From BD2-11 clade cluster bacterium bin43 (GTDB taxonomy: Bacteria > Gemmatimonadota > Gemmatimonadetes > Longimicrobiales > Gaopeijiaceae): a DNA stretch of 64,000 bases. Under the pieces are notes generated by a model. That model saw only the letters and a list, made by a program, of their open reading frames with translations, was not told where the DNA came from and did not search any database. The stretch lies in contig MPMR01000001.1 of NCBI GenBank assembly GCA_002238605.1, positions 1 through 64,000 on the forward strand, given 5' to 3'. Position numbers and translations under genes: made by a program. How positions within the stretch are numbered: the stretch's first letter is position 1; every line of letters starts with the position of its first letter. Positions 15,863 through 25,352 of this stretch are shown here, one piece after another.

Positions 15863-18800
15863 CTACGGCTCGTCCTCCACGAACCCCCGATAGCCCAGCG
15901 GGCGCTGCCGCGGCCAGACCTCGTCCAGGGTCCCGGCCTCGAAGAGCCGCCCGTTGATCATGACCTGCTCGACGGACACGGAATTGCGCAGATCGTCGAG
16001 CGGGTTACGCGACAGGATCGCCAGGTCGGCCAGCTTCCCGGGCTCCAGTGATCCGAGTTCCGTCTCGAGCCCGATGCCGTTCGCGCCGAAGATGGTGGCG
16101 GACCTGAGGGCGTCGTGGTTCGACATTCCGCCTGAGGCCACCATCCAGAGCTCCCAGTGGAAGCCCAGGCCCTGCAACTGGCCGTGGCTTCCGACGCCCG
16201 CGAAGCCGCCGTCGGCCACGACGTCGGCGAGGAAGCGGGCGTGGTCCTCGAAGACGAACTCCTCGTCCATGGCCCAGGCGACGGCCCCGGCGGCTCCCGC
16301 GCGTCGCCGGGTGCGGGCATCGAGGGTCTCGTGCGGGGTGAAGCGCGCCAGTCGCTCGTTGTCGTGGACGCCTCCGCGCGTAAACCAGTAGATCTCGCCC
16401 ATTGGACCGCCGAATGAGACGATGAGGGTCGGCGTGTTCACGACCTTCGTCTCGGAGAAAAGCCGCACGACATCCCGATAGAGGGGATAGACGGGCAGGT
16501 TGTGCTCGATGCCGGGATAGCCGTCGATGGCGTGGGTCAGGTCGAGCTGGAAGTCCAGTCCGGCCTCCGTGGTGGGCATGAGCTCCAGCTCGCGCGCCGC
16601 CATCACCAGCCACTGCCTCTGCTGGCGGTTGCCCGCGAGGTACATCTTGAAGGTCCTGGTGCCGTAGTACTCCGAGTACCGCCTGAGGACGTCGCGGGCG
16701 TGGTCGAGGTCGCGGATCCCCTCGCGTGCCTGGTAGTTGCCGAAGACCCCCGGCCCGGTGGAATAGATGCGCGGGCCCAGGACGTCGCCCGAGCGCACCC
16801 GGTCCGCGTAGGTGAGAACATCCGAAACGCCGGTCTGGGGGTCGCGCGTGGTGGTGACCCCGAAGGCCAGGTTGGCGAGGTAACCCCAGGGCTGTGTGGT
16901 GTGGACGCCCGCGGGCGGCCGGAGGTGGGCGTGGGTATCGACGAAGCCGGGGAGAATGGTCATGCCGCTCACGTCGCGGACTTCCGCGTCCTCCGGGACA
17001 ACCAGCGAGCCGGACGGGCCGAGCGCGGCGATGCGGTTGCCATCCACGAGAACGTCGCCCCTTTCGATGACCTCGTCACCCACCATGGTGATGAGGCGGG
17101 CGCCGCTCAGCAGCAGTCGTCCCGTGGGAAGGTCGCGGGGCGCGTCGAGGGCCACGCGCACTTCCGCGGGCTGGTAGCGGGCGTCGTCGGAGTCGTCCCG
17201 CTCAGGGTCGTCTCCGGCAGCTTCAAGGTCGTCTTCGGCGGGGTCTGCGGGCTCGTCCGCGCCCGGGTCGGCGGCGGGGTCCCCGGCCCCATCCTCTTCC
17301 GCGGCCCCGGCTGCTTCCACGCTGTCCGAGAAGGCCTCGGCATCATCGAGGTCGTAACGGAAATACGCGTTGCCCAGCGCCCAGACCGCCACCTCGCCAT
17401 CGCTGCTCCACGACGGGAACTCGCCGCCAAAGTCGGTGATCCGGGTGACGGGAACCGGTGCGCCGGAGGGATTGCGGACCGAGACCGTGGGCGCCTCGCC
17501 GCCCACCTGCGGCACGGTCACCAGGTAGAGGTCGTTGCCGACCCTGGCCAGCGCGCGGCCTCCGGCGGGGGACATGCGGATCGAGGAGGCGTTGGCGGGA
17601 GGGCCGCCGCGGTTGGCCGAGAATCCCGTGACCTTGAGATGCTCCCTCTCGTCGGTGCCGTCCCAGCGCACCGAGACCAGCCCGCGCGCGCCCGCGTGCA
17701 GGTAGATGCGGTCGGACTGGTCGGTCCTGAAGTGCGGCCGGGAGCGGCCCAGCGCCTCCGCCACGACGGTGGGAGCACCTGCGGCGCCCGATCCGTACCA
17801 GGCGATGTCGGTCTGGCTGCCGCCCCCCGCGCCGGGCAGGCGGCTGCGCACGGGGGACTGCAGCACGACGATCCGGTCGCCGTCGGGCGACCACGCGGGA
17901 GACTGGAGGTAGCGGGACGCCTGCGAGAGCTGCCGCGCGTCGCCGTCATCGGCCGACACCGCCCACAGGCGACCGCCTTCCGGCTCCCGCCAGCTCACCG
18001 CCGCGAGGGTTTCGCCGTCGGGCGACCAGGCCGGGTGAGACAGCGCGCCCTCGATTCCCGCGCCGACACGCCGCGGCTCGCCCCCGTCCGCGTCCATCAA
18101 ATACAGATCGCCGAGCGCGGTGAAGGCGACTTCGCCGCCGTCGGGCGAGAGCGCCACGTCGCGGATCTGGCGCACGAGGAAGGTCGGCGTGTCGTCGACC
18201 GGGTAGTCGAAGTCCAGGCGCGGCCCCGCGTGGACCACCACATCGGCCGCGAAGGGGATCGCGGCCGGCTCGCTCCCGTCCAGCGGCACCCGCCAGATCC
18301 GCCCGCCATACGAGGCCACGAGCGCCGAGCCGTCGGGCGTGAAGGCGTAGCCCGGAAGCAGGTCGAGGGTCGCGCGGCTCTCCATGTCGTCGCGCTGCAC
18401 CGGGAAGACCAGCCAGCGCTCGTCGCCGGTGGCGAGGTCACGGGCGCGCAGCCCGGTGGCGTCCTCGTGCCGGGAACCGTACACCAGCGTGCCGCCGTCG
18501 GGCGACACGGCCGGGCGGAACCCCGACCCGTAGCGGCCCGTCACGGTCGCCTGCCGCCCGGTCTCGCGGTCGTAGCGAACGAGCTGGTACTTGGGGAAGG
18601 CCGCGTCGTAGGTCCAGTCGCGCGTCCCCTGCGCCAGGTAGATGTAGCGACCCGACGGATCGAACGCGGGACCGATGGCCTTGAGTTGCTCGGGCTCGTC
18701 GATCAGCGCGATTCCACTTCCACCGCCGCGGTGGAAGAGCCACGGCTTGGCGGCCCCGCCCAGCGGGCTGAAGGTGCGCGACGCCACCAGGTAGTCGCCG

Positions 18801-19267
18801 TCCGGCGACCACTCGGGCGACGTGTACAGGTTGTCGTTGCCGCGCGTGATCTGCGTGGTGTCGGAACCGTCCGCGCTCAGCACCCAGAGGTTCTGCCCAC
18901 CGCTCCGGTCCGAGACGAAAACGATCTCGGTCCCGTCCGGGCTGAAGCGCGGCTGGCTCTCGAACGCGGGGCCCGTGAGCAGCGGCGCCGCCGTCCCGCC
19001 CTCGATGGGCAGGGTGTAGAGGTCGCCGAGCAGGTCGAAGACCAGCGTCCGCCCGTCCGGGCTGACATCGACCGACATCCACGAGCCCTCTTCGGTGCGG
19101 AAGCGGACCTCGCGGGTCGGCTCCAGCGGGAGGGATTCGGTGGCGAGGGAGTCGGCAGCGCCGGCGGGTTGCTCCTGGGCGCGCGCCGCGTGCGGAGCAG
19201 GAAAGGCCAGGCAGGCAGCCAGGAATGCCGCCGCCATCGCATCTCTCGAAAAAACACTGGACATCAT
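15863..19267 (-). CDS. PD40 beta-propeller fused to imidazolonepropionase-like amidohydrolase
   Basis: A 1134-residue exported protein with a signal peptide ending near AARAQEQ. Residues about 40-680 hold many TolB/PD40 blades (SPDGRTLVF, SPDGTEIVF, SPDGGTLVY, SPDGGEVAF, SPDGETLAA, SPDGDRIVV). An acidic Asp/Glu/Ala-rich linker of about 55 residues spans roughly 17180-17345. The C-terminal part is a metal-dependent amidohydrolase: TILPGFVDTHAHLRPP supplies HxH, and GVTTTRDPQTG and IEHNLPVYPLY follow. The C-terminus LGSLEPGKLADLAILSRNPL is typical of imidazolonepropionase-like enzymes. Fusions of this form are common among secreted peptide-degrading enzymes of Gemmatimonadota. The propeller may gate or bind peptides. 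ATG codons at 19267 and 19264 are equally good starts. Confidence 0.88.
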   Translation of the reverse strand: MMSSVFSRDAMAAAFLAACLAFPAPHAARAQEQPAGAADSLATESLPLEPTREVRFRTEEGSWMSVDVSPDGRTLVFDLLGDLYTLPIEGGTAAPLLTGPAFESQPRFSPDGTEIVFVSDRSGGQNLWVLSADGSDTTQITRGNDNLYTSPEWSPDGDYLVASRTFSPLGGAAKPWLFHRGGGSGIALIDEPEQLKAIGPAFDPSGRYIYLAQGTRDWTYDAAFPKYQLVRYDRETGRQATVTGRYGSGFRPAVSPDGGTLVYGSRHEDATGLRARDLATGDERWLVFPVQRDDMESRATLDLLPGYAFTPDGSALVASYGGRIWRVPLDGSEPAAIPFAADVVVHAGPRLDFDYPVDDTPTFLVRQIRDVALSPDGGEVAFTALGDLYLMDADGGEPRRVGAGIEGALSHPAWSPDGETLAAVSWREPEGGRLWAVSADDGDARQLSQASRYLQSPAWSPDGDRIVVLQSPVRSRLPGAGGGSQTDIAWYGSGAAGAPTVVAEALGRSRPHFRTDQSDRIYLHAGARGLVSVRWDGTDEREHLKVTGFSANRGGPPANASSIRMSPAGGRALARVGNDLYLVTVPQVGGEAPTVSVRNPSGAPVPVTRITDFGGEFPSWSSDGEVAVWALGNAYFRYDLDDAEAFSDSVEAAGAAEEDGAGDPAADPGADEPADPAEDDLEAAGDDPERDDSDDARYQPAEVRVALDAPRDLPTGRLLLSGARLITMVGDEVIERGDVLVDGNRIAALGPSGSLVVPEDAEVRDVSGMTILPGFVDTHAHLRPPAGVHTTQPWGYLANLAFGVTTTRDPQTGVSDVLTYADRVRSGDVLGPRIYSTGPGVFGNYQAREGIRDLDHARDVLRRYSEYYGTRTFKMYLAGNRQQRQWLVMAARELELMPTTEAGLDFQLDLTHAIDGYPGIEHNLPVYPLYRDVVRLFSETKVVNTPTLIVSFGGPMGEIYWFTRGGVHDNERLARFTPHETLDARTRRRAGAAGAVAWAMDEEFVFEDHARFLADVVADGGFAGVGSHGQLQGLGFHWELWMVASGGMSNHDALRSATIFGANGIGLETELGSLEPGKLADLAILSRNPLDDLRNSVSVEQVMINGRLFEAGTLDEVWPRQRPLGYRGFVEDEP

Positions 19268-19581
19268 CGGGCTCGCAGGAGTCGGGGTGAACGGGAATAC
19301 CGCGGGAGGGCGGGCCGGGGGAATCGCCAAAGGTTTGCACCACAGGCACGCGCGGCAACCGGCATCGGAGCCGCGCGCGGCCACCGGAGATTGACTTATG
19401 TTCCACACCTGGCCGCGCCCGGGACATCAGGCCGGCGCCGGCTACCTCTGCAACCAGGAATCGATGAATTGACTACCGGACGGGTGGTCTCGACCCCCAT
19501 CTCCCGCGGGAAGCTTCAGGAATGGGCTGAAGAGCAGTTCGGCGACTGGATCAAGGATCGTGGCGGAGTGATCTGCCGGAC
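19268..19581. other. 314-nt divergent intergenic region
   Basis: The region lies between the PD40-amidohydrolase start and the small plus-strand gene. It contains a 12-bp perfect palindrome GCCGGCGCCGGC at 19431-19442, unremarkable at this GC content, and a small A/T-richer patch around 19390. No convincing promoter, RNA gene or missed ORF is seen. Confidence 0.4.
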
Positions 19582-19941
19582 ATGACCCGCACACTGCACA
19601 AACGAGCGGCGGCGGGCGGCTGGTACCGCCTGGAACTCGTGGAGCAACTCGGGAACGTGGGAAGCGAGGTGGAGCGCGCCATCCGAGCCCACAGCGCCGG
19701 ACGGACGAGCCGGTTCGAGGGCGCCCTGGAACGGGCGCTTGAACTCTTCGATCTGACCGCCGGCGACCCGCGCTGGCGAGGTCACCGCTGCCAGGAAATC
19801 CTTCGCGCGCGTGAAGAGTTCTGCCGCCTCTTCTTCGACCCCGAAGTGCCGCCTGAATCCGCGGAGGGGTTGCGACGATACTTCTACGGCTTCGCGCACG
19901 CGGCGCGCATGCTGCACTACCGGCGACAGTCTCACGGCTAG
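19582..19941 (+). CDS. Small conserved protein of unknown function
   Basis: A 119-residue predicted soluble, mostly helical protein. The layout (LGNVGSEVERAI, ERALELFDLTAGDPRWR, EILRAREEFCRLFF, LRRYFYGFAHAAR) resembles a small family scattered through diverse bacteria with no assigned function; this is recalled, not searched. The genes of that family often appear singly, as mobile accessory genes. There is no signal peptide or membrane segment. It is flanked by divergent and convergent hydrolases with no obvious operon partner. I assign no function. Confidence 0.65.
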   Translation: MTRTLHKRAAAGGWYRLELVEQLGNVGSEVERAIRAHSAGRTSRFEGALERALELFDLTAGDPRWRGHRCQEILRAREEFCRLFFDPEVPPESAEGLRRYFYGFAHAARMLHYRRQSHG

Positions 19942-19998
19942 ACCAGCCGCGTCCGATCCGCGGCGGAAGATCCGCGGAGAACCGGCGGCGCCGAACCT

Positions 19999-21336
19999 TT
20001 AAGCGCCCCCGAGCGCCCCGTACACCAGCGCCCGCAGCTTCTGGTGATCGTCCAGGCCGGCGGCGGGGATGACCTGGGTGAAGTAGACGACCACCAGCCG
20101 CTCCACCGGGTCCACCCAATAGGCGGTGTGGTAGGCGCCGCCCCAGCCGTAGTCCCCGAGCGAGCCCGGCTCACCGGCCTCCCCCAGGTCGAGGCGCACG
20201 CTGAAGCCCAACCCGAACCCCATCCCCGGCGCGAACAGGTCGCCCACGTGGTTGCTGGTCATCAGCGCGACGCTCGCCGGAGAGAGGATGCGCGCGTCGC
20301 CGAGCGTGCCGCCGTTCAGCATCATCTGCAGAAAGCGGGCGTAGTCGCGCGCGGTGGAGAGCAGGCCGGCGCCGCCGGAGAAGCTCATCCGCGGCCCGTC
20401 CGCGTACTGCCCCTGTGTATCCATGCCCTCGCCGTCGCGGGCCCGCACCAGCGCCCCCGGGGTTCTGCGGTTGTAGACCATCGCAAGCCGGTCCCGTTTC
20501 TCCGGCGGCAGGTAGAAGTGGGTGTCGCGCATGTCCAGCGGCTCGAAGATGCGCGAGTGCAGGAACGCCTCCAGGGACTGGCCCGAGACTTCCTCGACCA
20601 GCGCCCCCAGGATGTCGGTGTTGTAGCCGTAGACGAAGCGCTCCCCGGGCTGGGCCTGGAAAGGGAGCGACCCCATGCGATCGACCGTCGCGCGCACCGG
20701 TTCGTCGCGATGGGCGAAATACCACCCGGTGATCTCCGCCTCCCTCCAGCGATCCGCTCCCGGCCCGCCCATGCCGTAGGCGATCCCCGCCGTATGGGTG
20801 AGGAGGTCGCGAACGGTGATCGGCCGTTGCGCCGCAACCACGTCGTACCCGCCGTCCGGCAGCGGTTCGGCCACGCTGGTCTCCGTGAACGCCGGCAGAT
20901 ACCGCCCGACCGGATCGGAGATCAGCAGCGCGCCCTCCTCCTGCAGCATCATCACGGCCACGCTCACGATGGCCTTGGTCTGCGAGGCGATTCGGAAGAT
21001 CGCATCCGGCCCCAGCGTCGCGCGCGCCTCGAGGTCGGCGAACCCGGCGGCGTGCTCGTACACCACGGCGCCGTCGCGGAGCACGACGACGACTGCGCCC
21101 GGCAACCGCCCGTCGACGACGTATTCGTCCAGCATCGCGCCGACGCGCTCCAGGCGACCGGGCGCGAACCCGGCTTCGGCGGGTGCGACGCGGGGAAGCT
21201 CCTGCGCGCGCGCCGCGGCCGGGACCAGCGTCGCGAGGGCCGGGAGGGCGGCGTGCCCTGCGCACACCGCAAAGGAGAGCAACACCGCGGTTGCGCGCTT
21301 CGGGAGACGGCTGGCGGAGCGGCAGGAGCGAATCAT
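19999..21336 (-). CDS. Serine beta-lactamase-fold hydrolase (class C/EstB-like)
   Basis: A 445-residue exported protein with a signal peptide ending near AAARAQE. Penicillin-binding-fold motifs are present: SQTK (nucleophile Ser, about residue 118), YGYN in place of YxN (about 236), and HTA in GGAYHTAYWVDP where class C enzymes have KTG. This motif set is that of esterase/DD-peptidase relatives such as EstB rather than of a beta-lactamase, so cleavage of esters or D-amino-acid peptides is more likely than resistance. ATG 21336 is used because it starts the signal peptide; the open frame upstream is unconvincing. It diverges from the M1 peptidase gene. Confidence 0.87.
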   Translation of the reverse strand: MIRSCRSASRLPKRATAVLLSFAVCAGHAALPALATLVPAAARAQELPRVAPAEAGFAPGRLERVGAMLDEYVVDGRLPGAVVVVLRDGAVVYEHAAGFADLEARATLGPDAIFRIASQTKAIVSVAVMMLQEEGALLISDPVGRYLPAFTETSVAEPLPDGGYDVVAAQRPITVRDLLTHTAGIAYGMGGPGADRWREAEITGWYFAHRDEPVRATVDRMGSLPFQAQPGERFVYGYNTDILGALVEEVSGQSLEAFLHSRIFEPLDMRDTHFYLPPEKRDRLAMVYNRRTPGALVRARDGEGMDTQGQYADGPRMSFSGGAGLLSTARDYARFLQMMLNGGTLGDARILSPASVALMTSNHVGDLFAPGMGFGLGFSVRLDLGEAGEPGSLGDYGWGGAYHTAYWVDPVERLVVVYFTQVIPAAGLDDHQKLRALVYGALGGA

Positions 21337-21525
21337 GTCGGCGGATCCTTTCAGGGAATATCTGGACGGGAGACGCATCCGCCGAAGCTTCCGGACGCGG
21401 GCGCGTGCGGGGAAATTGCGGGCCCAACGCGCGGCGGTTGGCGACGGACGACGAGACCGTGATATTGGTTCGCTACGGATCATGCCCGCAAATCACGCGG
21501 CGGAGATCGGCTTCCTCACCGCCCC

Positions 21526-21530
21526 GGAGG
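21526..21530 (+). promoter_or_regulatory. Shine-Dalgarno GGAGG deciding a GTG start
   Basis: GGAGG lies 8 nt before the GTG at 21539 and supports that codon, rather than the ATG at 21482, as the start of the M1 peptidase. Confidence 0.65.
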
Positions 21531-21538
21531 ATATCAGC

Positions 21539-23314
21539 GTGGATTCCAGACGGCCCGCCGGCACATCGATTACGCTCCTCGCCGTGGCCGGCCTGGTCGC
21601 CGGCGCCTGCGCCCCCGCCACGCCGCCCGCGGCCACCCCGCCCGCCCCCGAGCTCGCCCCGGACGTTCCGCTCGAGCCCGGGGCCGTTATGAGCGTCCCG
21701 GAGCCGGATCCCGTGGAGGCCGGGCGAGCCCCCCTCCCCGGCGAGTACACGGGCGCCTTCGACGTCCTCCACTACGACCTGGAGCTGTCGCTCCACGAGG
21801 ACCGAAGCGACTTCGACGCCCGCGCGCGCATCGTGGTCTCGCCCCCCGCCGACCCGGAGACCCCGATGGAGTTCGACCTGGTGGGGCTGGCCGTTCACGC
21901 CATCGAGGTCGACGGCGTCCGCACCCCCTTCGAGTACGCCGACGGCAAGCTGCGCGTCTTCGCGCCCCCGAACGCGACCGGCACCGTGGAGGTGGCCGTG
22001 GCCTACGGCGGCACCCCCGACGACGGCCTCATCCTGCGCGACAACGTGCACGGCGACCCCGCGGCCTTCGCCGACAACTGGCCGAACCGGGCGCGCTTCT
22101 GGTTCCCGTCGGTCGACCATCCGAGCGACAAGGCGACGGTGGAATACACCATCCACGCGCCCGCCGCGTGGCAGGTGATCGCCAACGGCACCATCGCCGC
22201 TCCCCCCGCCCCCACGTCCGACGACGACCTGGGGGGCGCGGCCGGCCGGCGCACCTGGCGCTGGACCACCTCGGTGCCCATCCCCAGCTACACCATGGTG
22301 GTCGGCGGCGCCGACCTCGCCGTCCGGCAGGTGGGACTGGCCGCTTGCGACAACTCCCCGGTCTCCCCGCGCAGCGACGGCTGCACGCGCGTCAGCTACT
22401 GGGTCTACCCGCAGGACACCGAGAACGCCGCCCGCATCTTCCGCCGCGCGGCCGAGATGGTCGACTTCTTCACCGACCTCATCGGCCCCTTCCCCTACGA
22501 GAAGATGGCCAACGTCCAGAGCGCCACCCGCTTCGGCGGCATGGAGAACGCCTCGGCCATCTTCTACAGCGAACGCAGCATCGCCGAGGGCCGCGACATG
22601 GAGGGCACCGTCTCGCACGAGATCGCCCACCAGTGGTTCGGCGACAGCGTCACGGAGTCGGAGTGGTACGACCTGTGGCTCTCCGAGGGCTTCGCCACCT
22701 ACTTCGGGGCACTTTTCTTCGAAGAGGCCGACGGACCCGAGGACTTCCGCGAAAGGATGGAGAACAGCCGCCAGCGCGTGCTCGCCTCGAGCGACGTCAA
22801 CCGGCCCGTGGTCGACCCCGATGAGGGCAACCTCTTCAACCTGCTGAACGCCAACAACTATCCGAAGGGCGGATGGGTGCTGCACATGCTGAGGGGCATG
22901 CTGGGAGACGAGGTGTTCTTCGCCGGCATCCGCAGCTACTACGCGCGCTTCCGCGACGGCGTGGCGAGCACCTCGGACTTCCGCGCCGTCATGGAAGAGG
23001 CGTCCGGCTCCGACCTGGGCTGGTTCTTCGAGCAGTGGCTGTACCGGCCCGGATATCCGGTGGTCACCGCCGAGACCACCTGGGACGCGGAGGCCGGCGA
23101 GGCGGTGGTCACCATCCGCCAGACGCAACAGGCCGACTGGCCCGCCTTCCGGCTGCCGCTGGACATCGAGTTCGAGGTTGGCGGCAACGCCGAACGCAGC
23201 CGCGTCGAGGTCACCGGCCGGGAACAGACGTTCCGCATCCCGCTCGAAGCCGCGCCTTCCGCAACTACCCTCGACCCCGAGGGCCATCTGCTCATGCAGA
23301 CGGGCGGCAACTGA
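21539..23314 (+). CDS. M1 family aminopeptidase, lipoprotein
   Basis: A 591-residue zinc aminopeptidase. The GTG start gives a lipoprotein signal with Cys in VAGLVAGACAP and a Pro/Ala-rich tether. The M1 zinc site is VSHEIAHQWFGDSVTESEW (HExxH) followed 18 residues later by the third ligand in WLSEGFATYF. The GAMEN-type substrate loop is present as FGGMENASA. It lacks the long helical C-terminal domain of PepN, so it is the short extracellular form. It should trim N-terminal residues from peptides outside the cytoplasm. It is divergent from the beta-lactamase-fold hydrolase. Confidence 0.92.
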   Translation: MDSRRPAGTSITLLAVAGLVAGACAPATPPAATPPAPELAPDVPLEPGAVMSVPEPDPVEAGRAPLPGEYTGAFDVLHYDLELSLHEDRSDFDARARIVVSPPADPETPMEFDLVGLAVHAIEVDGVRTPFEYADGKLRVFAPPNATGTVEVAVAYGGTPDDGLILRDNVHGDPAAFADNWPNRARFWFPSVDHPSDKATVEYTIHAPAAWQVIANGTIAAPPAPTSDDDLGGAAGRRTWRWTTSVPIPSYTMVVGGADLAVRQVGLAACDNSPVSPRSDGCTRVSYWVYPQDTENAARIFRRAAEMVDFFTDLIGPFPYEKMANVQSATRFGGMENASAIFYSERSIAEGRDMEGTVSHEIAHQWFGDSVTESEWYDLWLSEGFATYFGALFFEEADGPEDFRERMENSRQRVLASSDVNRPVVDPDEGNLFNLLNANNYPKGGWVLHMLRGMLGDEVFFAGIRSYYARFRDGVASTSDFRAVMEEASGSDLGWFFEQWLYRPGYPVVTAETTWDAEAGEAVVTIRQTQQADWPAFRLPLDIEFEVGGNAERSRVEVTGREQTFRIPLEAAPSATTLDPEGHLLMQTGGN

Positions 23315-23420
23315 AAGGGCCGGGACCGGCACCTGACCAGTAAACACTTGTATTCGCGGCCCGGATGCGCGACCATGGCAGTTTCCGCCTTACCTACCAG
23401 AAGGCAAACATGAAATGAAT

Positions 23421-23424
23421 GGAG
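23421..23424 (+). promoter_or_regulatory. Shine-Dalgarno GGAG deciding the TTG start of accA
   Basis: GGAG at 23421-23424 sits 7 nt before the TTG at 23432. The nearby ATG codons at 23410, 23415 and 23419 are not in the accA frame. Confidence 0.65.
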
Positions 23425-23431
23425 ACGGCTA

Positions 23432-24466
23432 TTGGCCGGGACCACACATCTCAGGTTTGAGCGCGACATCGCCGAGCTGCAGCGGCAGATTGACGGTCTT
23501 CGCGCGCTGGCAGACGAGAAGGGCATCGACGTGGTGCGGGAAATCGAGGTCCTTCGCAGCCGACTTGCGGCCATGACCGAGGAGACCTACCGGAACCTCG
23601 CCCCCATGGAGCGGGTGCAGGTGGCCCGCCATCCCAATCGCCCGTACATGCTCGACTATGTGGAGCGCCTCTTCACCGACTGGATCGAACTCCACGGTGA
23701 CCGGAGCTATCGGGACGATCAGGCCATCGTGGCGGGCTGGGCGAGCCTGGACGGACAGTCCCTGATGGTCATCGGCCAGCAGAAGGGCCGGGCCATGAAG
23801 GAGAACCTGCGCCGCAATTTCGGCATGCCCCACCCCGAGGGATACCGTAAGGCGCTGCGCCTGATGAAGATGGCGGAGAAGTTCGGGCGCCCGGTCGTGA
23901 CCGTCATCGACACCCCCGGGGCCTACCCCGGACTCGGCTCCGAGGAGCGCGGCATCGGGGAGGCCATCGCCCGCAACCTCCGCGAGATGGCGGCACTGCG
24001 CGTCCCCACCGTCTCCATCGTCATCGGCGAGGGAATGTCCGGCGGCGCGCTCGGCATCGGGGTGACCGACCGCATCCTGATGCTGGAACACGCCGTGTAT
24101 TCGGTCATCTCCCCGGAAGGGTGCGCCGCCATCCTCTGGCGATCGCGGGACCACCGCGAGAAGGCCGCCGAGGCGCTGCGCCTGACCTCGAGCGATCTGC
24201 TCAGGCTGGGCGTGGCGGACGACATCATCGCGGAACCGGTCGGGGGCGCCCACTCCGACTGGGAGGCCGCCTCGAGGAGCGTGTCCGACGCCCTGAGGCG
24301 GCAACTGGACGAGTTGACCGCGCTCGACACCGGCGAATTGCTTGCACGGCGCTGGAGAAAGTACGAGGCGATCGGGGACTGGGCCGGAAAGGCGATCGAG
24401 AAGTCCGGATTCACGGGTCCGCGGCTCGACACGGGGAGCGGCAGAAGCATGGGAGCCGGCGGCTGA
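23432..24466 (+). CDS. accA: Acetyl-CoA carboxylase carboxyltransferase subunit alpha
   Basis: A 344-residue cytoplasmic subunit that, with AccD, transfers the carboxyl group from carboxybiotin to acetyl-CoA in the first step of fatty acid synthesis. Family landmarks are the N-terminal helical region FERDIAELQRQIDGLR, HPNRPYMLDYVERLFTDW, ELHGDR, the CoA/carboxyl-binding RNFGMPHPEGYRKALRLM, DTPGAYPG, IGEGMSGGALGIG and SPEGCAAILW. Length is slightly above the usual 315-325 residues because of a C-terminal tail. It starts at TTG. It heads a plus-strand run with ricT and metG; accD is not in the window. Confidence 0.96.
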   Translation: MAGTTHLRFERDIAELQRQIDGLRALADEKGIDVVREIEVLRSRLAAMTEETYRNLAPMERVQVARHPNRPYMLDYVERLFTDWIELHGDRSYRDDQAIVAGWASLDGQSLMVIGQQKGRAMKENLRRNFGMPHPEGYRKALRLMKMAEKFGRPVVTVIDTPGAYPGLGSEERGIGEAIARNLREMAALRVPTVSIVIGEGMSGGALGIGVTDRILMLEHAVYSVISPEGCAAILWRSRDHREKAAEALRLTSSDLLRLGVADDIIAEPVGGAHSDWEAASRSVSDALRRQLDELTALDTGELLARRWRKYEAIGDWAGKAIEKSGFTGPRLDTGSGRSMGAGG

Positions 24467-24495
24467 GGACCTACCCCGCCCAGGTTCGAGAGTAG

Positions 24496-25344
24496 ATGCC
24501 AGAGTTCGCGGAAGTCCGGTTCAAGGGAACGCGCAAGGACTACTTCACCTGCCAGCCCGGGACGCTTCAGCCGGGCAGCTGGGTGATGGTGGAAGCCGAG
24601 CGCGGCCGCGATCTCGGCCGGGTCAGCGCCCTCGGAGCCATCGCCGAACGCAAGTGCGGCACCTCCGGCGGATGCGCCACGCCGGAGCCGTCCCGGAAGG
24701 TCCTTCGGCAGGCGCTCGCCGACGAGATCCGGCACGTGAGCCGGCTTCGCACCGACGAGGATCGAGTGCGCGCGCTGGCGCGCGACAAGGTGGCCGGCCA
24801 CAGGCTGAAGATGAAGGTCACCGAGGCGGAGTGGCAGTTCGACCGCAAGAAGCTGATCATCTACTTCACGGCCGAGCGGCGGGTCGACTTCCGGGCCCTG
24901 GTGCGTGATCTGGCCCGCACCTTCCGCACCCGCATCGAGCTGCGCCAGATCGGCGTGCGCGACGAAGCCGCGATGCTCGGAGGCGTCGGCCGCTGCGGAC
25001 GCGAACTGTGCTGCTCGACCTGGCTTCCCTCCCTGCGCCCCGTGAGCCTTCAGCTGGCAAAGGATCAGCGGCTGTCCCTCAACCCGTCGCAGATCTCCGG
25101 TTGCTGCGGCCGTCTCATGTGCTGCCTCAAGTACGAGCACGACGCGTACGTCCGGGCGCGCAGGCGGTTCCCGCGCGAGGGAAGATCGGTCAAGACCTCG
25201 CTGGGAAGGGAGAAGGTGGTCGCGGTGGACATCTGGAGCGAGACGGTCACCCTTCTTGCCAACGACGGAGCCCGCCGCAAGGTGACGCTGAAGGAGCTCA
25301 AGAAGGAAGTGTCCAGGGTTCCCCGGGGAAAACGCTCCAACTGA
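24496..25344 (+). CDS. ricT: PSP1 domain protein, RicT/YaaT family
   Basis: A 282-residue cytoplasmic protein. The central PSP1 domain carries the family signature VGRCGRELCCSTWL and GCCGRLMCCLKYEHDAY; the cysteines bind Fe-S clusters in the Bacillus Ric complex. Bacillus RicT works with RicA and RicF in mRNA maturation by RNase Y and in development, but ricA and ricF are not adjacent here, so the partner set in this lineage is uncertain. It lies 29 nt after accA and 8 nt before metG, fitting the common placement of ricT near metG in many bacteria. Confidence 0.88.
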   Translation: MPEFAEVRFKGTRKDYFTCQPGTLQPGSWVMVEAERGRDLGRVSALGAIAERKCGTSGGCATPEPSRKVLRQALADEIRHVSRLRTDEDRVRALARDKVAGHRLKMKVTEAEWQFDRKKLIIYFTAERRVDFRALVRDLARTFRTRIELRQIGVRDEAAMLGGVGRCGRELCCSTWLPSLRPVSLQLAKDQRLSLNPSQISGCCGRLMCCLKYEHDAYVRARRRFPREGRSVKTSLGREKVVAVDIWSETVTLLANDGARRKVTLKELKKEVSRVPRGKRSN

Positions 25345-25352
25345 CCCGGAAC

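Noticed and set aside
16502-19585. A 1027-codon open frame on the plus strand
   Set aside because: It is antisense to the well-supported PD40-amidohydrolase and has no recognisable domain.
19955-19980. Direct repeat GATCCGCGG twice between the small gene and the hydrolase
   Set aside because: It is a short, CG-rich repeat of only two copies with no flanking mobile-element genes.
20798-21538. A long N-terminal extension of the M1 peptidase
   Set aside because: It is antisense to the beta-lactamase-fold gene and lacks a signal peptide. The GTG at 21539 has a good ribosome site and a lipobox.
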